A DNA stretch of 64,000 nucleotides from Gonapodya sp. JEL0774 (Eukaryota; Monoblepharomycota; Monoblepharidomycetes; Monoblepharidales; Gonapodyaceae): assembly GCA_027604505.1 (NCBI GenBank), contig JADIIX010000131.1, positions 1 through 64,000 on the forward strand. Direction: 5' to 3'. Position numbers and translations under genes: made by a program. Below are positions 1-11,336 of the stretch, in pieces. Position 1 is the stretch's first letter. Every line of letters starts with the position of its first letter. The notes under the pieces were generated by a model that was given only the letters and a program-made list of their open reading frames with translations, made no database searches and had not been told where the DNA came from.

Positions 1-284
1 TCACAATCACCTTCTCAAACATCCATACACTCGCCCGCCAACCTACTCCCTTCGACACCCAACCACCCCCCACACCCCCCCCCCCCCCCCCCCCTCCGTC
101 CCACCCCCCGAACCCATTCCATTCCCAAACAACCAATCCAAAAATTGCCTCGGGCGTCGGGGAGGGTATCAACTAGCCCATATGGACCCCTCTCTCTCTC
201 CCCGGCGGGCAAACCCGCATCATCTCGGTGACGCTCCAGATAGCTGGCCTCACGGTTCGCGCTTCGCTCAAGTCCGGGCCGGGC
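1..284. other. Left edge, low-complexity, no gene seen
   Basis: C-rich DNA with a long poly-C run near 75-95. No frame looks protein-coding. It may hold the 3' flank of the hypothetical gene that follows on the minus strand. Confidence 0.5.
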
Positions 285-863
285 TCAACAACTCACGCGA
301 GACATCCATGGCCTGTGATCCTTTTTGATGAAGAAGAGACAGAAGATTCTGTTGTCGACTCTGAAGTAGAATTTCGGAGATCTGACGCGGAAGACCTGTT
401 CGTCTGCATGGGATGAGGGTGATTGAGGTTGAGAGAGGGAGTTGGAGTTGGAGTTGGAGTTGGCCTGAGCCAGGGCGATAGACTGCTGGATTGAGAGTCT
501 CCTTCTGTTCCTGTTTGTAGTCCAAGACCAAGAGTACTTGATTGGAATGAGAAGTTGGTCTTGGATGAGTTGTCGGAACACTCTGTCGTTGTGGAGGTCA
601 GGGAAGAAGAGAGAGTCAGGCTGGACCGCGTTGATGTATTTGATCTTGTCATTGATGGAGAGAGAGTGAGACCAGGGGAATGGGGGCTCCGATGGTTCCG
701 GGGGACTTGGGAAGTCTGGCTGAGTCATGGGAGTGGGGGATGGGATGGGATGGGAGTCCGGTGGGAGTGCGATGGGAGGATGATGCACAGTGCGAAGGGT
801 GCTATGAAGTGTCCACAGGTCCAGTCCACTGCGATGACGTGTCCAATCCAATCCCCGTTCCAA
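285..863 (-). CDS. Hypothetical protein
   Basis: An open minus-strand frame of 192 codons. I do not recognise the family. The N-terminal third is Pro/Ser-rich. The middle (around 470-650) has a more globular composition with the stretch YINAVQPDSLFFPDL, then an Asn/Ser repeat (NSNSNSNSLSQPQS), then an aromatic/basic tail. The first Met is at 863; a second Met at 728 (MTQPDFP) is an equally reasonable start because the segment before it looks like untranslated or random sequence. An intron near the 3' end cannot be excluded. It could be a chance frame; its main support is the amphipathic middle segment and lack of stops. Confidence 0.4.
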   Translation of the reverse strand: MERGLDWTRHRSGLDLWTLHSTLRTVHHPPIALPPDSHPIPSPTPMTQPDFPSPPEPSEPPFPWSHSLSINDKIKYINAVQPDSLFFPDLHNDRVFRQLIQDQLLIPIKYSWSWTTNRNRRRLSIQQSIALAQANSNSNSNSLSQPQSPSSHADEQVFRVRSPKFYFRVDNRIFCLFFIKKDHRPWMSRVSC

Positions 864-1539
864 ACTCGGTCGGCTCCTCCCTTCCGTGCTTTGGTCTGTC
901 TACCCCCACACACCCCCCCCCCACCCCCGGCCGCTTCCCCTTCCCGTCCTCCTCTCTTTCCCTCTTTTGTTCCCTTCTCTATTATTACTGCTCATAATCA
1001 CTTCCAATATCTACTCACTGCATGTGACCCCACTTTGTGGATCCTACGGGCCAGTGCGGTATAGCTCTAGATGAGTCGAGTGGTTTGTCAATATGTATGG
1101 GTGGTATCCTGATTAGTACATACACGTACTGCCATGTTGAAGGCTGTCCTCGGGTTTGGAACGGAATTTTGTGGAATGGCACGTTGGGGTAAATCAAGCA
1201 TTTTACCTATCCAAATGCAATCACCTGTTAACCTAGCTGACTCTGCATAAAGGCAAGGTTTGAACCTGCTCGAACCCAGTGGTGCCGGCGACAAGACCTG
1301 TACCGTCGTCCAGTCCCACGCTCCGCCTCTGTTTCTTAAGACACGAAAACAGCAGTTTAGAAATAAAATGTACTCTAATCTACACCAAAAGAAGGGGGGA
1401 AAATATAATGCAATCGATAATAGTGTCCTCCAACCGTCTATTCCACGCCACTCACAAACACGCCCGGACATCCCACTCAACTTCAGCGGCCAAGTCCCAC
1501 CCCACCTCCCCACCCCATCCGACCCGCTCCCCTCTCCCA
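864..1539. other. Intergenic, no gene supported
   Basis: Pyrimidine-rich on the plus strand. It contains overlapping open frames with proline/arginine-rich, family-less translations that I treat as chance. A pair of B-box-like words around 1255-1290 on the minus strand does not fold into a tRNA. Confidence 0.5.
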
Positions 1540-2306
1540 TCACAGCTTCGCCTCACTTTCCCGGCGGGCTTCCCGTTTCCCCTTCGCCTCCCTCTCCGCG
1601 TCCCTCCTGGCCTTCTCCTCGACCGACACCAGCTCCCCCTTGTGCACCACGATCCGCTCGTCGGGGTTTCGCCGGGGGATCCGGAACGCGCCCGTCACGT
1701 GGTGGTGGTAGATTTCGAACGCGGACGTGGCGTCGGAACCGGCGATTTGGTGGAATACGGTTTCGCCGCCGGCTGGAGGGGTGGGTGGGGGGGAAGGGGT
1801 GGGCGGGGGGGTTTTGAAGGTAGGAAGGAGTGGGTTATGGTTTGTAGTTTGGGTGTTGCGTTCAGGGTTGATTGGGGGATTGGTTCAGAACCAGAAGGAC
1901 GAAGCGGGTGTGGATCGGGACGGCAGAATGTGTTGACATTGAGATTGCGAAGCATCATCCGTCGGGGCCAATCACCACTCCCGAACACCACGTAGAAAAC
2001 AAGGCAAGGAAATGGCCGGACGAGAGTGTCCGGTTGGCGGAAGCTGATGTGTTCCAGATCACTTTGGGTGGGATCGGAAACCGACCCCACTCCCACTCCG
2101 ACCCACCCCCCGTCCCCCACCCTCCTCCCTCCCCCCATCCCCCCACCCCCCTTTTCCCCACCTCCCATCTCCCATCTCCCGACCCCCGACTACGTACGAT
2201 GAAACCTCGCGAACCTCGTCACGTCGTAAACGTGTCCGTCGATGACGACCCAGCAGTCCTCGGGCGTGGCGTGCCGCGACACTTCCTCGCGGGTGTAGTA
2301 GGACAT
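1540..2306 (-). CDS. Cytochrome b5 heme-binding domain protein
   Basis: Two exons (2306-2198 and 1772-1540) join across a 425-base intron (donor GTACGT, acceptor CTCCAG) into about 113 residues. Exon 1 starts MSYYTREEVSRHATPEDCWV, the classic b5 opening with the DCWVVI strand, and ends inside the heme-ligand motif. Splicing restores FHPGGETVFHQIAGSDA, giving the first axial His in HPGG. The second ligand lies in the HHH run after SAFEIY. After the heme domain comes a short basic/acidic tail (EEKARRDAEREAKGK) with no C-terminal membrane anchor, so this looks like a soluble b5-like electron carrier rather than an ER-anchored b5. The acceptor lies in a C-rich tract that may confuse gene finders. 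Function within a redox partner system is inferred from the family only. Confidence 0.92.
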
Positions 2307-2773
2307 GATCGGGGGTGCGGTTTTCCGGAGGTGAAGTGGGGGGCGCGGGTGGTGAGGAGGGTGCCGGGATGGGGCGGGAAACGTGAGGGGGGATTGTGGG
2401 TTGGCCCAGACACAGGGCCCAATGACTCAGTCAACTGCCCACGCCACACTTCCGCGAAAACATTTGCAGACAACCATCAAGCGAAAGAAAAAGGCAAATA
2501 GAGACATTTGACCACCCGCGGTTTCGTATATGTATTTTGTTGTGATGAAAACACAATAAAAGTAAATTAAATAATTACTTTAGATACAGAAAACATTCAG
2601 CAAAATCGTACATTTAGAATGGAGTACAAAGTCCGGTTGTACCTCACTTCGCTCGACCTTCCTTGCATTCTCCCATCTCTTCCGCTCCACTATCATTTAC
2701 CCATACCATTTCTCTTTTTCCTTCCGCCCGCGCTTCCGCCCGCGCTTCCGCCCGCGCACGCCGCCGCCTCCAC
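2307..2773. other. Intergenic between two minus-strand genes
   Basis: An AT-richer segment around 2520-2610 probably holds the 3' end of the upstream VWA gene and the promoter of the b5 gene. No further gene is seen. Confidence 0.5.
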
Positions 2774-5700
2774 TCAAAACTCGAGCGAAATCGCAAAGTA
2801 AATCGACGCGATATCCGCCGTACTGGCTTGGTACGAGTACGCATTTGTGCGCTTGGAGATAGTGGAGAGCGTGGCCAAGTCCGCATCGCCGCCAACACCG
2901 ATGCTGAAGATATGGAGCTGGAGGACGGGAAAGGGAGGGGGTGAGGGCAAGGTTGCGATTGAACGTGAGTCGAAATCGTTATTGCGAGGGAAAGAACAGG
3001 AACAGTGGGGTGGATGAAATGTGTGTGGAGATACAGCGGTCGGAGGACACTCCTCACAATCCCCACCAGCCTCATTCACGTCCCGCATCGCTCATGTGGT
3101 GTGCTCACCTGATCCGACTCCGTTCCATCTGGTAGCGCCGCTAACATCGATTGAGGCGTGTTCGTCGACGAACTATCGATCCCGTCCGTCAGGAGCACCA
3201 CCGCATAATTCCTCCTCACCCCCATAGATCTATCATTCGTCCTCGCCGCGCTCACGAGCTGGCTGGACATTACAACTGAGTCCCGCAGTAGGGTTTCCTC
3301 TTCCGGGAACAAACCGGCCACCAAGTTGCTGTAAGTTGTGCGGGTTTGAGAAAGCGATAGGTTCGAGGTGGGAAGAGTGTTAGGGCCTAGGATCGTGTAG
3401 TTTGTGCTGAATTTGACCAGACTAGCGTGCGTGCACCGTGGGAGAGAGGGGGGCGGCGACGTTGGTGAGTTCGTGGGCAAACACCTTGCAGCCCGATGAG
3501 CGGAAACCCCTATCCCCAAAAACTCACAAGAGAATGTCGTTGTCCCGCAATTGATTGATAAAAAGCTGCGCAGCGGCTTTTGCGGCGATGAGCTTTCCAT
3601 CCTACACAATCGTCCCAAGAAACGTGCGGAAAGTCGTCAGATCAATGCCATGCATCTGTGAGGGCTCTTTTGTCCCCCCGCCCATTGCGATCGGGAGCTC
3701 TACCCACGAATTGCATGGACCCAGACGTATCGATGACAACCGCGACCGTCACGGGCTTCTTTGCCGCGTACCACGTCTGCACCACCGTGCTCATGACCGT
3801 CACGTTGGGGTACTGCAGAAGGTGGATGTTTTCCTCGTTTTTAGTGCAGTCGACGCCGTTGGCACGGGTGAACTTGGTGTTGGTGCCGTTGCACAGCATG
3901 GCGGTCACTCCGGCGGAGCCGTTGGCGATCAGAGACGCCAGTGGGCGCAAGCCGAATTCGGGAAGCCGGTTTTGCGCGGCGCTGGATCGCAGGAAAGTGA
4001 GGAATTGGTTCGCTCCCTGCGTTCGCGTCGAGGTATGAGGTGGCGCGTGGTGGCATGCAAACTGTGTTTCTTCTCACGTCAATTTTATCCGCAGTGGCCC
4101 AGGCGACATTGTCCTGCGTACGAATCGATCAAAAATATGAAGGTGAACATGCAATTCCTACTACCCAGGAGATAAACATTACAGAAACTCACGAGAACAC
4201 AATAAGGGTGCTCTTGCCAGAAAGTTCCATCGCTGAGGTAAATGAATTCCTACAGAGAAATTGCACGTAGTTATACACGACGTTCCGCATGGCGGTGGAC
4301 GAATGCACATTCTTCGTAACTCCAACGTACCACTGGTTCGGCAATATTCGAGGCGTTGTTCACATTGGTGTTGATGACGACAGACTCGTATGTGGTCATA
4401 CCATGCAAATACTAAATTCAACCAAAATGCGATATCAGTAAAAGCCGGCCCGCCAACAAATCACAAAACGACGTCAATGAACGAACGAGAAACCACGTAC
4501 ATTGACTCCCTTGCTCAGCATGAGACTCAGCAACGCTTGGTCATTCGTGCCCATATGGTAAACGGAGCTAGCAAAGGTTTTGAGGTTGGTGAAAGTGGCG
4601 TTGCTCGTTACCAGACTCGTTGTCAGTTGAGCTCCTTGCGTTAGGTTCGAAAATGACGAGAGTGCCGCCAAGATAGACAGGCGGCCCGAATTGGAGTACT
4701 CTGGGTGTCCGTGGCCGAACTTAAAGGCTCCGTACTGAGGTTGTCCTCGGATGCTCCAACCGTCTGGTGCCGTGGCAAGGGCGAGGATGTCACGGAACCC
4801 GATGGGAGAGTCGGGCCATCCCAGAGCTTGGGCAAACGTGCGCCACATGAGAATTCCCAGCGGAGTAGTGGTTGTGGATTGGCAGGCCGTGTAGATGTCA
4901 GCGGTCTTGAAGGGCGCGCCTCTGAGCGCGGAGCGGCGGGAGTACTCTTGGTCGACCCCTGACGGTGCGGTGGATTTACCGTCGTGCTCACAGTTATTCC
5001 GAATTGAGCGTTCGGTACTCACAAAGGTAGTTCGCGGGACTCCAGGCGATTGGCTGCCAGGCATCAGTTAAGTTGGAGCTCACCGTGATGTTGACTGGGA
5101 TCCCGAAAAGCAAACGTGGGAAAACATAAACACTCAATAGCGGTGATTTCAGCTCTGATGGCTTACTCTGAATGGTTTTGGTAGATCCAGCTACTGTTTT
5201 CTGCGATAAGCAATTCAGAAGAGATGCGGATCAAGAACCCGAGTCCGGCATCTTGGGACGACAATGACTCACCTGTTGCGAGTTGAATGTTGCCGCCATC
5301 GCATTCATCCAATCCAATTTGGTATTGTGTGTCTGCACATTCACTACTACCACTCCGCCACCTGGCGAAGTGGTGCTGTTGCTGGCGCCATTCGAACCCG
5401 ATGAGGATGAATTGCTGTTATTGTTGTTTCGAACCACAACAAATGCAACGACTGCAGCAATGACGATGACGATAATTGCTCCCGTGACCATGAGAATGGC
5501 ACGACGATTCCTCTTGCGACCTCCCTGTTTTATGTCGATATTGTCGGAAATCAAGGATGGCGGCTAACACGGCTTCGCGAAAAACTCACAGTAGGAGGAG
5601 CACCAGTTTGTTCCACGTATTTGGGCGGCAAGACAGCAGGTTCTGTCGGAACAGCGACATAACCATTGGCGGCGGTTGGCAGAAGTGGTGGAGACGCGGG

Positions 5701-5932
5701 CGTAGGAGGAGATCCCGGAATTGGTGGGTAAGTTTGTGGAGCAAAGCCCAGAGGGTTGCTCAGAGGGGGCGCGGATGGGAGGGGATAGGCGAGGCTGCCG
5801 GTGGCGGTAGCTGGGTTCTCCTGGTTTGTTCAAATGGTGAAGGGAGAACAGGTTTGCTATTGGAGATCAACGCCGAAAACCAAGAAAGATTGTTCATACA
5901 TAATCATCGACAGGAGGTTGAGCTCTGGACAT
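2774..5932 (-). CDS. Type II membrane protein: solute-binding-like domain plus von Willebrand A domain
   Basis: A multi-exon gene read from ATG at 5932 (MSRAQPPVDDY, then a phase-0 intron). Residues about 12-88 are a proline-rich cytosolic tail. A basic stretch (GGRKRNRR) precedes one membrane helix (AILMVTGAIIVIVIAAVVA, about 110-132), then an Asn/Ser/Gly linker. The outer part resembles the bacterial extracellular substrate-binding proteins fused to VWA: INITVSSNLTDAW, a WRTFAQALGWPDSPIGF block, LSDGTFWQEHPYCVL and FLRSSAAQNRLPEFGLRPLA. It then runs straight into a VWA domain with the MIDAS motif DTSGSM (about 3700) and the later LLTDGID (about 3205). The C-terminal strand HIFSIGVGGDAD ends at 2774. 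One exon near 5180-5215 is only about 34 bases. The domain order is known from bacteria; the eukaryotic N-terminal tail, anchor and introns show it is resident here. The role (surface binding/adhesion?) is unknown. Confidence 0.82.
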
Positions 5933-7627
5933 TGATCGAGTGAGGTGGGTTTATTGGATCTGAAATGGCGTGAACGATGAGGTGGGGGACGATGCAGACT
6001 CTGATCGTCGATGGATGAGAAAATCGACCTGAATCTGTGGTTGAGAGATGGAAGGAAGAGTGTGCGTGTCTTTCTCTCAGGAAACTCGAGTTCCAGTCGT
6101 TGATATTCCAGTGATTCAGTCTTCGTGGGTCCACAGGAGCACGTGCGTCAGTTGGGCCCGGCTGTGTCGGTGGATCCGTCACTTTACACCGGTTCCCTGG
6201 CCCCCTGCCGAAATTAATAGTTGCCAATTTCGTAAACATATTGCAGATGCAACTACTTTACCTCTGCTGTATCAAACGCTGAGAAATTAAGACTGAGAGT
6301 CGGTATGATGTGGTGGGGGAAGGGGAAAGCGGAAGAATGAAAACAAAAATTCTGACAGTCCATGGACTGCTCCCAATACTGTTAAACCTAGAATCACATC
6401 TAAGAATGGTACAAATATGCATACTATCTCGTCATAAGCGAAATGATTGACGTCTGTGTTGGGGCACGTGGTGGCAGTGAGGTTCGCGCCACTCCCATCT
6501 CTCTTTTCAAGGAAAGATGCGACAAAAGCACCTCACGCGAGCTGCATTGAATTTTGGCTGTTGACAACAACACCAAGATTTGACCAGGAGACTACTTTCT
6601 TGTTGCATCCTTCTTGGGGCAGACTACCTGCCACGTTTGGGTAAAGAGCGGTTTGGCCATGACCAGATAGCGGTAGCTCGCTTGGTGAGACGCTGCCGGG
6701 CTCGCTTACGGCTTGATTCATCCAGTTGGAAGTGCCACTGAGAACGTTTGCAAAGTGGATACAATACTCTTCGTTCAGGGCAATCCGTAACGTAACGTAA
6801 CGAAACTCTGCAATCTCTGAAAACTTGGGTTTCACAAAAGAATGTTGATGCGAGGCAAATGGCATTGCGAGAGCGTCACGCGTATCGACGGGGCGATCTC
6901 CATCGTGAAAGAAGCCAAATGGAAGGCTCACCAGCTTCGCGTTGAATGGAGCTGATATCCGTCTTCAAGACAGCTCAACTCTCATCCAGAACAAGGTCCA
7001 CACAACCTTATATGGGAAGTTCGCCACATTGAAGTTATCCGGACACAACCGCATGGGAAGCCGCATGGGAAGATCGGCACTCTCAAGATCTCTCACATCC
7101 CTCAAATCGCGCATTTATTGATAATGGTACAAATCTCTATGGGAATCACCCAAATATTTACAATTGGAAAGTCTCTTCCCTCACGGGTGCTTCGATATCA
7201 GGAATGTGGGAAGGTGGTAACTATCAGGGGTGTTTCGAACAGAGGAACTGCGGCAAGTAATAAACCTCAAGGATAACTTCAAAATGCAACGCTGGTGCAA
7301 TTGTGAGTGCGTTCATGCATGAATGCGAAATGCTCTGTGATTGCGTCGTTCCTTCATTGCGTGCTCCGCTTTCTCACTCCAAATGTTCGCATTGCAACTC
7401 TCTCCCCTCCCTTCCTGCTCACGTGTCAATACTACTGTTTTGTTCAGGTGGTCGGTTACATCATTCTCGACCGAAGCTGCAGTCCCGCTGCAGTCCGTTA
7501 CATCATCTTCGACCAAATGCAAGCCCAGCTGCAATCCAGTTGCTGTCGGTTACACCATTCCATCGAGCCATTATATTCCAACTTGAAAAAGCAGTCCAAC
7601 ATCATTCTGAGTTCCGAGCTCCACGGT
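5933..7627. other. Long intergenic stretch, at most a weak small frame
   Basis: Contains the promoter side of the VWA gene. A 132-codon minus-strand frame at 6533-6931 (starts MSLPFGFFHDGDRP) has no recognisable family and atypical composition, so I do not call it. A pyrimidine-rich, short-motif repeat region (catcatctgtatc..) near 7620-7680 belongs to the end of the next gene. Confidence 0.45.
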
Positions 7628-10576
7628 TCATCCGATCTCATCATCTGTATCGATCTCATCATCTGTATCCATCTCATCATCTGGAAATGTCAAGTCGTCG
7701 TCCCAACCGAGCAACCAGCTCTGCTCGTCGCTTTCAACTGCCGCCGCAACGTCAATCTCTGGAAAGCTATACTTGTCGTGACGGTCTTCGACACACTTGA
7801 CCAAAGGTTGGATGGCACGAGGATCCACGCCTGGTGGTGGCAAATTGTGGTGGAACCGAAGATCCATCCGCCCGATGAGTGCATTGGCTCTCTCGTTGAG
7901 CCCCTTGTACGTCAGTACACTGCTACTGACGTCAATTGGGGAAGACAACGGACTTGATGACGGTTCACGGTCACCCCAAGTTTGGTCCGCGGATTGTGTC
8001 CCAAGTGGCGAGACATTCCAACTTGGCGACACTTGAAGGGAGGGATCCAGACTTGGCGAGAGGCCAAGATCACCCCCGAATAACGACAGCTGGAGCCACT
8101 CCTTTGAAAAGACGGGAGTTGGCGGCGCTCGCGTTGGAAATGGAGAATCAATTCTGATTTTGGAAGTGACCGGAAAAGCTATGGATCAGATAAGTTGAAA
8201 CGTTTGGAACGGTATCATATGTACCTTTCTCTAAGTAGAGCCAACTCCGATTCGCCGGGTGACGGAAGGCATCCAGACTGAGGCCGCGTTAGGGCCGCTG
8301 TATTCCCAAATGCATCAACCTCTTCAGGCGAGAGCTCATCCTGGTAAGTGTTGCCGGGGCTTTTGGTTGGCTTGTTCCGAGATAAAGTTCTCATCCTCTT
8401 GGACTTCGTCTCACTAACGGAGAGGAGGACCGGAGAGACGATGGTTCCAGGGTTAGAGAGTTTACTGGTCAACTCAAGCGATTGAAAGCATTCTCCGGCA
8501 GGCAATATGGGGTGGAAAATTGACCGTTCTGGGACAAGAGCCGATTCGAAGTTGCCCAGAGAGGGACGATGTCCAGACTGATATAAGACAGATGTGCTGA
8601 GAGAAGACTGAGGTTGCAGTACAGTCCCAATACTTTCAAATGCATTAGTCTCTTCAAACGAGACTTCATCCTGGTATGGGTCACTGGGGCCTGTGATTGG
8701 ATTGTTCCGAGAATAACTTCTCATCTTCGTCTCACTAATATAGAGCGAGGCGGTGGTACCAGGGGTAGAAAATTTGCCGGATGCCGGAAAGTTCTGTGGA
8801 TCAGATGAGTTGAAACATTTGGAACGGTACCATACTTACAGTTCTCTAAATGCCATAAATGGATCCCACTCCGATTCGCCGAGCGACGGAAAGCGTCCAG
8901 ACTGAGGCTGCGTTAGGGCTGCTGTATTCCCAAATGCATAAACCTCTTCAGGAGAGAGCTCATCCTGGTAAGTGTTGCCGGGGCTTTTGGTTGGCTTGTT
9001 CCGAGATAAAGTTCTCATCGTACTGGACTTCGTCTCACTAACGGAGAGGAGGACCGGAGAGACAATGGTTCCAGGGTTAGAGAGTTTACTGGTCAACTCA
9101 AGCGATTGAAAGCATTCTCCGGCAGGCAATATGGGATGGAAAACTGACCGTTCTGGGACAAGAGCCGATTCGAAGTCGCCCAGAGAGGCACGGTGTCCAA
9201 ACTGATATAAGACAGATGTGCTGAGAGAAGACTGAGGTTGCAGTACAATCCCAATACTTTCAAATGCATTAGTCTCTTCAAACGAGACTTCATCCTGGTA
9301 TGGGTCACTGAGGCCTGTGATTGGATTGTTCCTAGAATAACTTCTCATCTTCCTGGACTTCGTCTCACTAATATAGCGCGAGGTGGTGGTACCAGGGGTA
9401 GAAAATTTGCTGGTAAACTCAGGCGCTGCCATTGGGTTAGGGAAGTTGTCCTGGTTTCGTCGCTTCTTCAACATCTTGGGGCTGGAGATGGATGCCGGAA
9501 AGTTCTGTGGATCAGATGAGTTGAAACATTTGGAACGGTATCATACTTACAGTGCTCTTAATGCCGTAACTGGAGCCCACTCCGATTCGCCGAGCGACGG
9601 AAAGAGTCCAGACTGAGGCTGCGTCAGGGCTGCTGTATTCTCAAAAGCATCAACCTCTTCAGGCGAGAGCTCATCCCGGTAAGGATTATTGGGGCTTGTA
9701 GTTGCCTTGTTCCGATCAGAAGTCCTCATCTTCATGGGCTTCGTCTCGCTAGTGTAGAGCGGGCCCCGAGAGACGGGGGTACCAGGAAATTTACTAGTAA
9801 AATCAGGTGCTTCTATTTCGTCATGAAAGTGGCCAGCTGAGTCGTCTTGTCGCTCACTCAAATCTTGGCAACTGGAGGTGGAAGCAAATGGTGCGGTGTT
9901 CAAAACTTTTGTGGCCCCCTTGCTTTTGCCATTGACGATCGACACCTCGTTCTCATCCAGACAAACAGGTTGAGTTGAGTGCATTGCTGATTGGGTGGGA
10001 CCTAGCGGAGCTTTGTCGATGGTCTTGGGGCGAGTGTGCTTGACTGAGGGTGGAGCCAAAGGCATCCCCGCACTCCCGCAACTATTTTCATGCTGTGCGA
10101 AGTACTTTGCTTTGTGGAAGCTGGATGATTGGAGACGGGAGATGCGCTTTCGTGAGTGATTCGGTGATACATGGTCCTCCATCACGGGATATAGAGATTT
10201 GAGTAGTAAGCACGAACCCTTTCCCTGTTGATCCACAATATTGACATTGTGGAAGAGGCTTGTGCTTCTCTTTGATGTGAGCGGTGAGATCCTGTTTCCA
10301 CAAATATTCTCTTCCGCACCCGGTCTCGGTGCATTGGAATTCCCGGCGTCGGTTAACCTCATGGGTTATCATATGAGACTTGTAGTTGAATCGTCTGTCC
10401 GATGGAGTGAAAGTGGAGTTGATGTTTTGAACCGCTGTGTCGTGGAACTGAAGTCACGGGTACACCCACCTGTCGAACGTCAGTGGACATTTTTCGCACT
10501 GATAGCGTTTCGGAGGACCGTTCGTAGCACTGGGATCCTCGGTAGCTGGTTTCTGCTCTTGGATTTTGTTCGGCAT
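7628..10576 (-). CDS. C2H2 zinc-finger protein with tandemly duplicated exons
   Basis: Starts at ATG 10576 (MPNKIQEQKP). The first finger, YQCEKCPLTFDR, is interrupted by a phase-2 intron in its final Arg codon (donor GTGGGT near 10470, acceptor CGGACAG near 10401). It resumes as RFNYKSHMITH and is followed by a second finger FQCTETGCGREYLWKQDL with TAHIKEKH. After the fingers the protein is low-complexity and polar and contains five related copies of a module with core YQDELSPEEVDAF. These lie in exons separated by near-identical 45-60 base introns (GTAAGTATG or GTACATATG through ATCCACAG or ATCCATAG). The last exon ends with an acidic tail of repeated DEMDTDDEI. Probably a nuclear DNA-binding protein; target unknown. 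The intron after the second finger and the last joins are approximate. Confidence 0.75.
8215..9790 (-). repeat. Nested tandem duplication of exon+intron units inside the zinc-finger gene
   Basis: A block at about 8215-8830 recurs about 624 bases away at 8839-9478 with very few differences (for example the word aggaggaccggagagac at about 8424 and 9048). Part of it recurs a third time from about 9550. Each copy carries its own intron with the same ends. Within each long unit the YQDE(L/V)S-x-EE module occurs twice, so an older internal duplication was followed by recent unequal duplication. Confidence 0.9.
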
Positions 10577-11336
10577 TGAGTATCAGCGAAGGTTCGCCGA
10601 GGATGGTGCCTTTGAAGTTGCCGCGCCGGCAGTTCCCCGAATAGGAATCACACAGAGAAGGGCAGCGTCGTGAGAGAAACGAAGAGACAAAGATTGATGG
10701 CGGACTGGTTCGTGAATACCTGCTCGCAATGTAGTCGTGAACTTTCGGGAGATATCGGCTGTGGGGCGACTGTGGCATGCAGGGGGGGATCGGGCCCAGC
10801 ACACTCACACACTCACTTACACAAGAGGCACCCAAAGTCGACTACTACTAATGAAAAGGGAATGAGACCATCAAGCTGTTTACAATAAATAAATGACGGT
10901 CACCGGCATTCTTGTCTACCCCGAGACACAGGAATCACAATGCAGACGAGAATGGCTTACGATGATCCCAGCAAGTACCTTCGGAAAAACGGTCGGTACA
11001 ACGTGAGCCACAAACGAACCGTTGACTGTGACCCCCCGCTAAGTTTATGCTGAATGCAGCGCTTTTGCATCTCGCAACGAGGAAATTTTAAGGTTTTTAA
11101 GGAACGGACCGTCCTTGGACCCATTCATAGTAGAACGAAATACAATGTGCGTTGGAAGGTCTGAGAAGTGATGGTTGTTGTGTGGTTTGGCGGCAGAGAC
11201 TGTTTTCACGGTGACTTGCTCCGTCCCTGACTGACTGACTTATCTCAACCTCACTTTAAATACTCTGAACAAATCAATATGCCCGTCTTCATTCAGGATA
11301 CTAAGCGCGATCAACTCTCCATTCTCGTCGGGCGTC
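10577..11336. other. Divergent promoter region between two C2H2 genes
   Basis: Separates the minus-strand finger gene from the plus-strand one. No conserved frame is seen in either direction; upstream regulatory DNA for both genes is the likely content. Confidence 0.5.

Noticed and set aside
1240-1300. tRNA-like words on the minus strand (GGTTCGAGC and GGTTCAAACC), considered as a tRNA or tRNA-Sec
   Set aside because: No matching acceptor stem or D-arm at the right spacing, and the T-arm-like helix does not join a full cloverleaf.
1872-2501. 209-codon plus-strand open frame
   Set aside because: Antisense to the cytochrome b5 exon, with low-complexity composition and no family.
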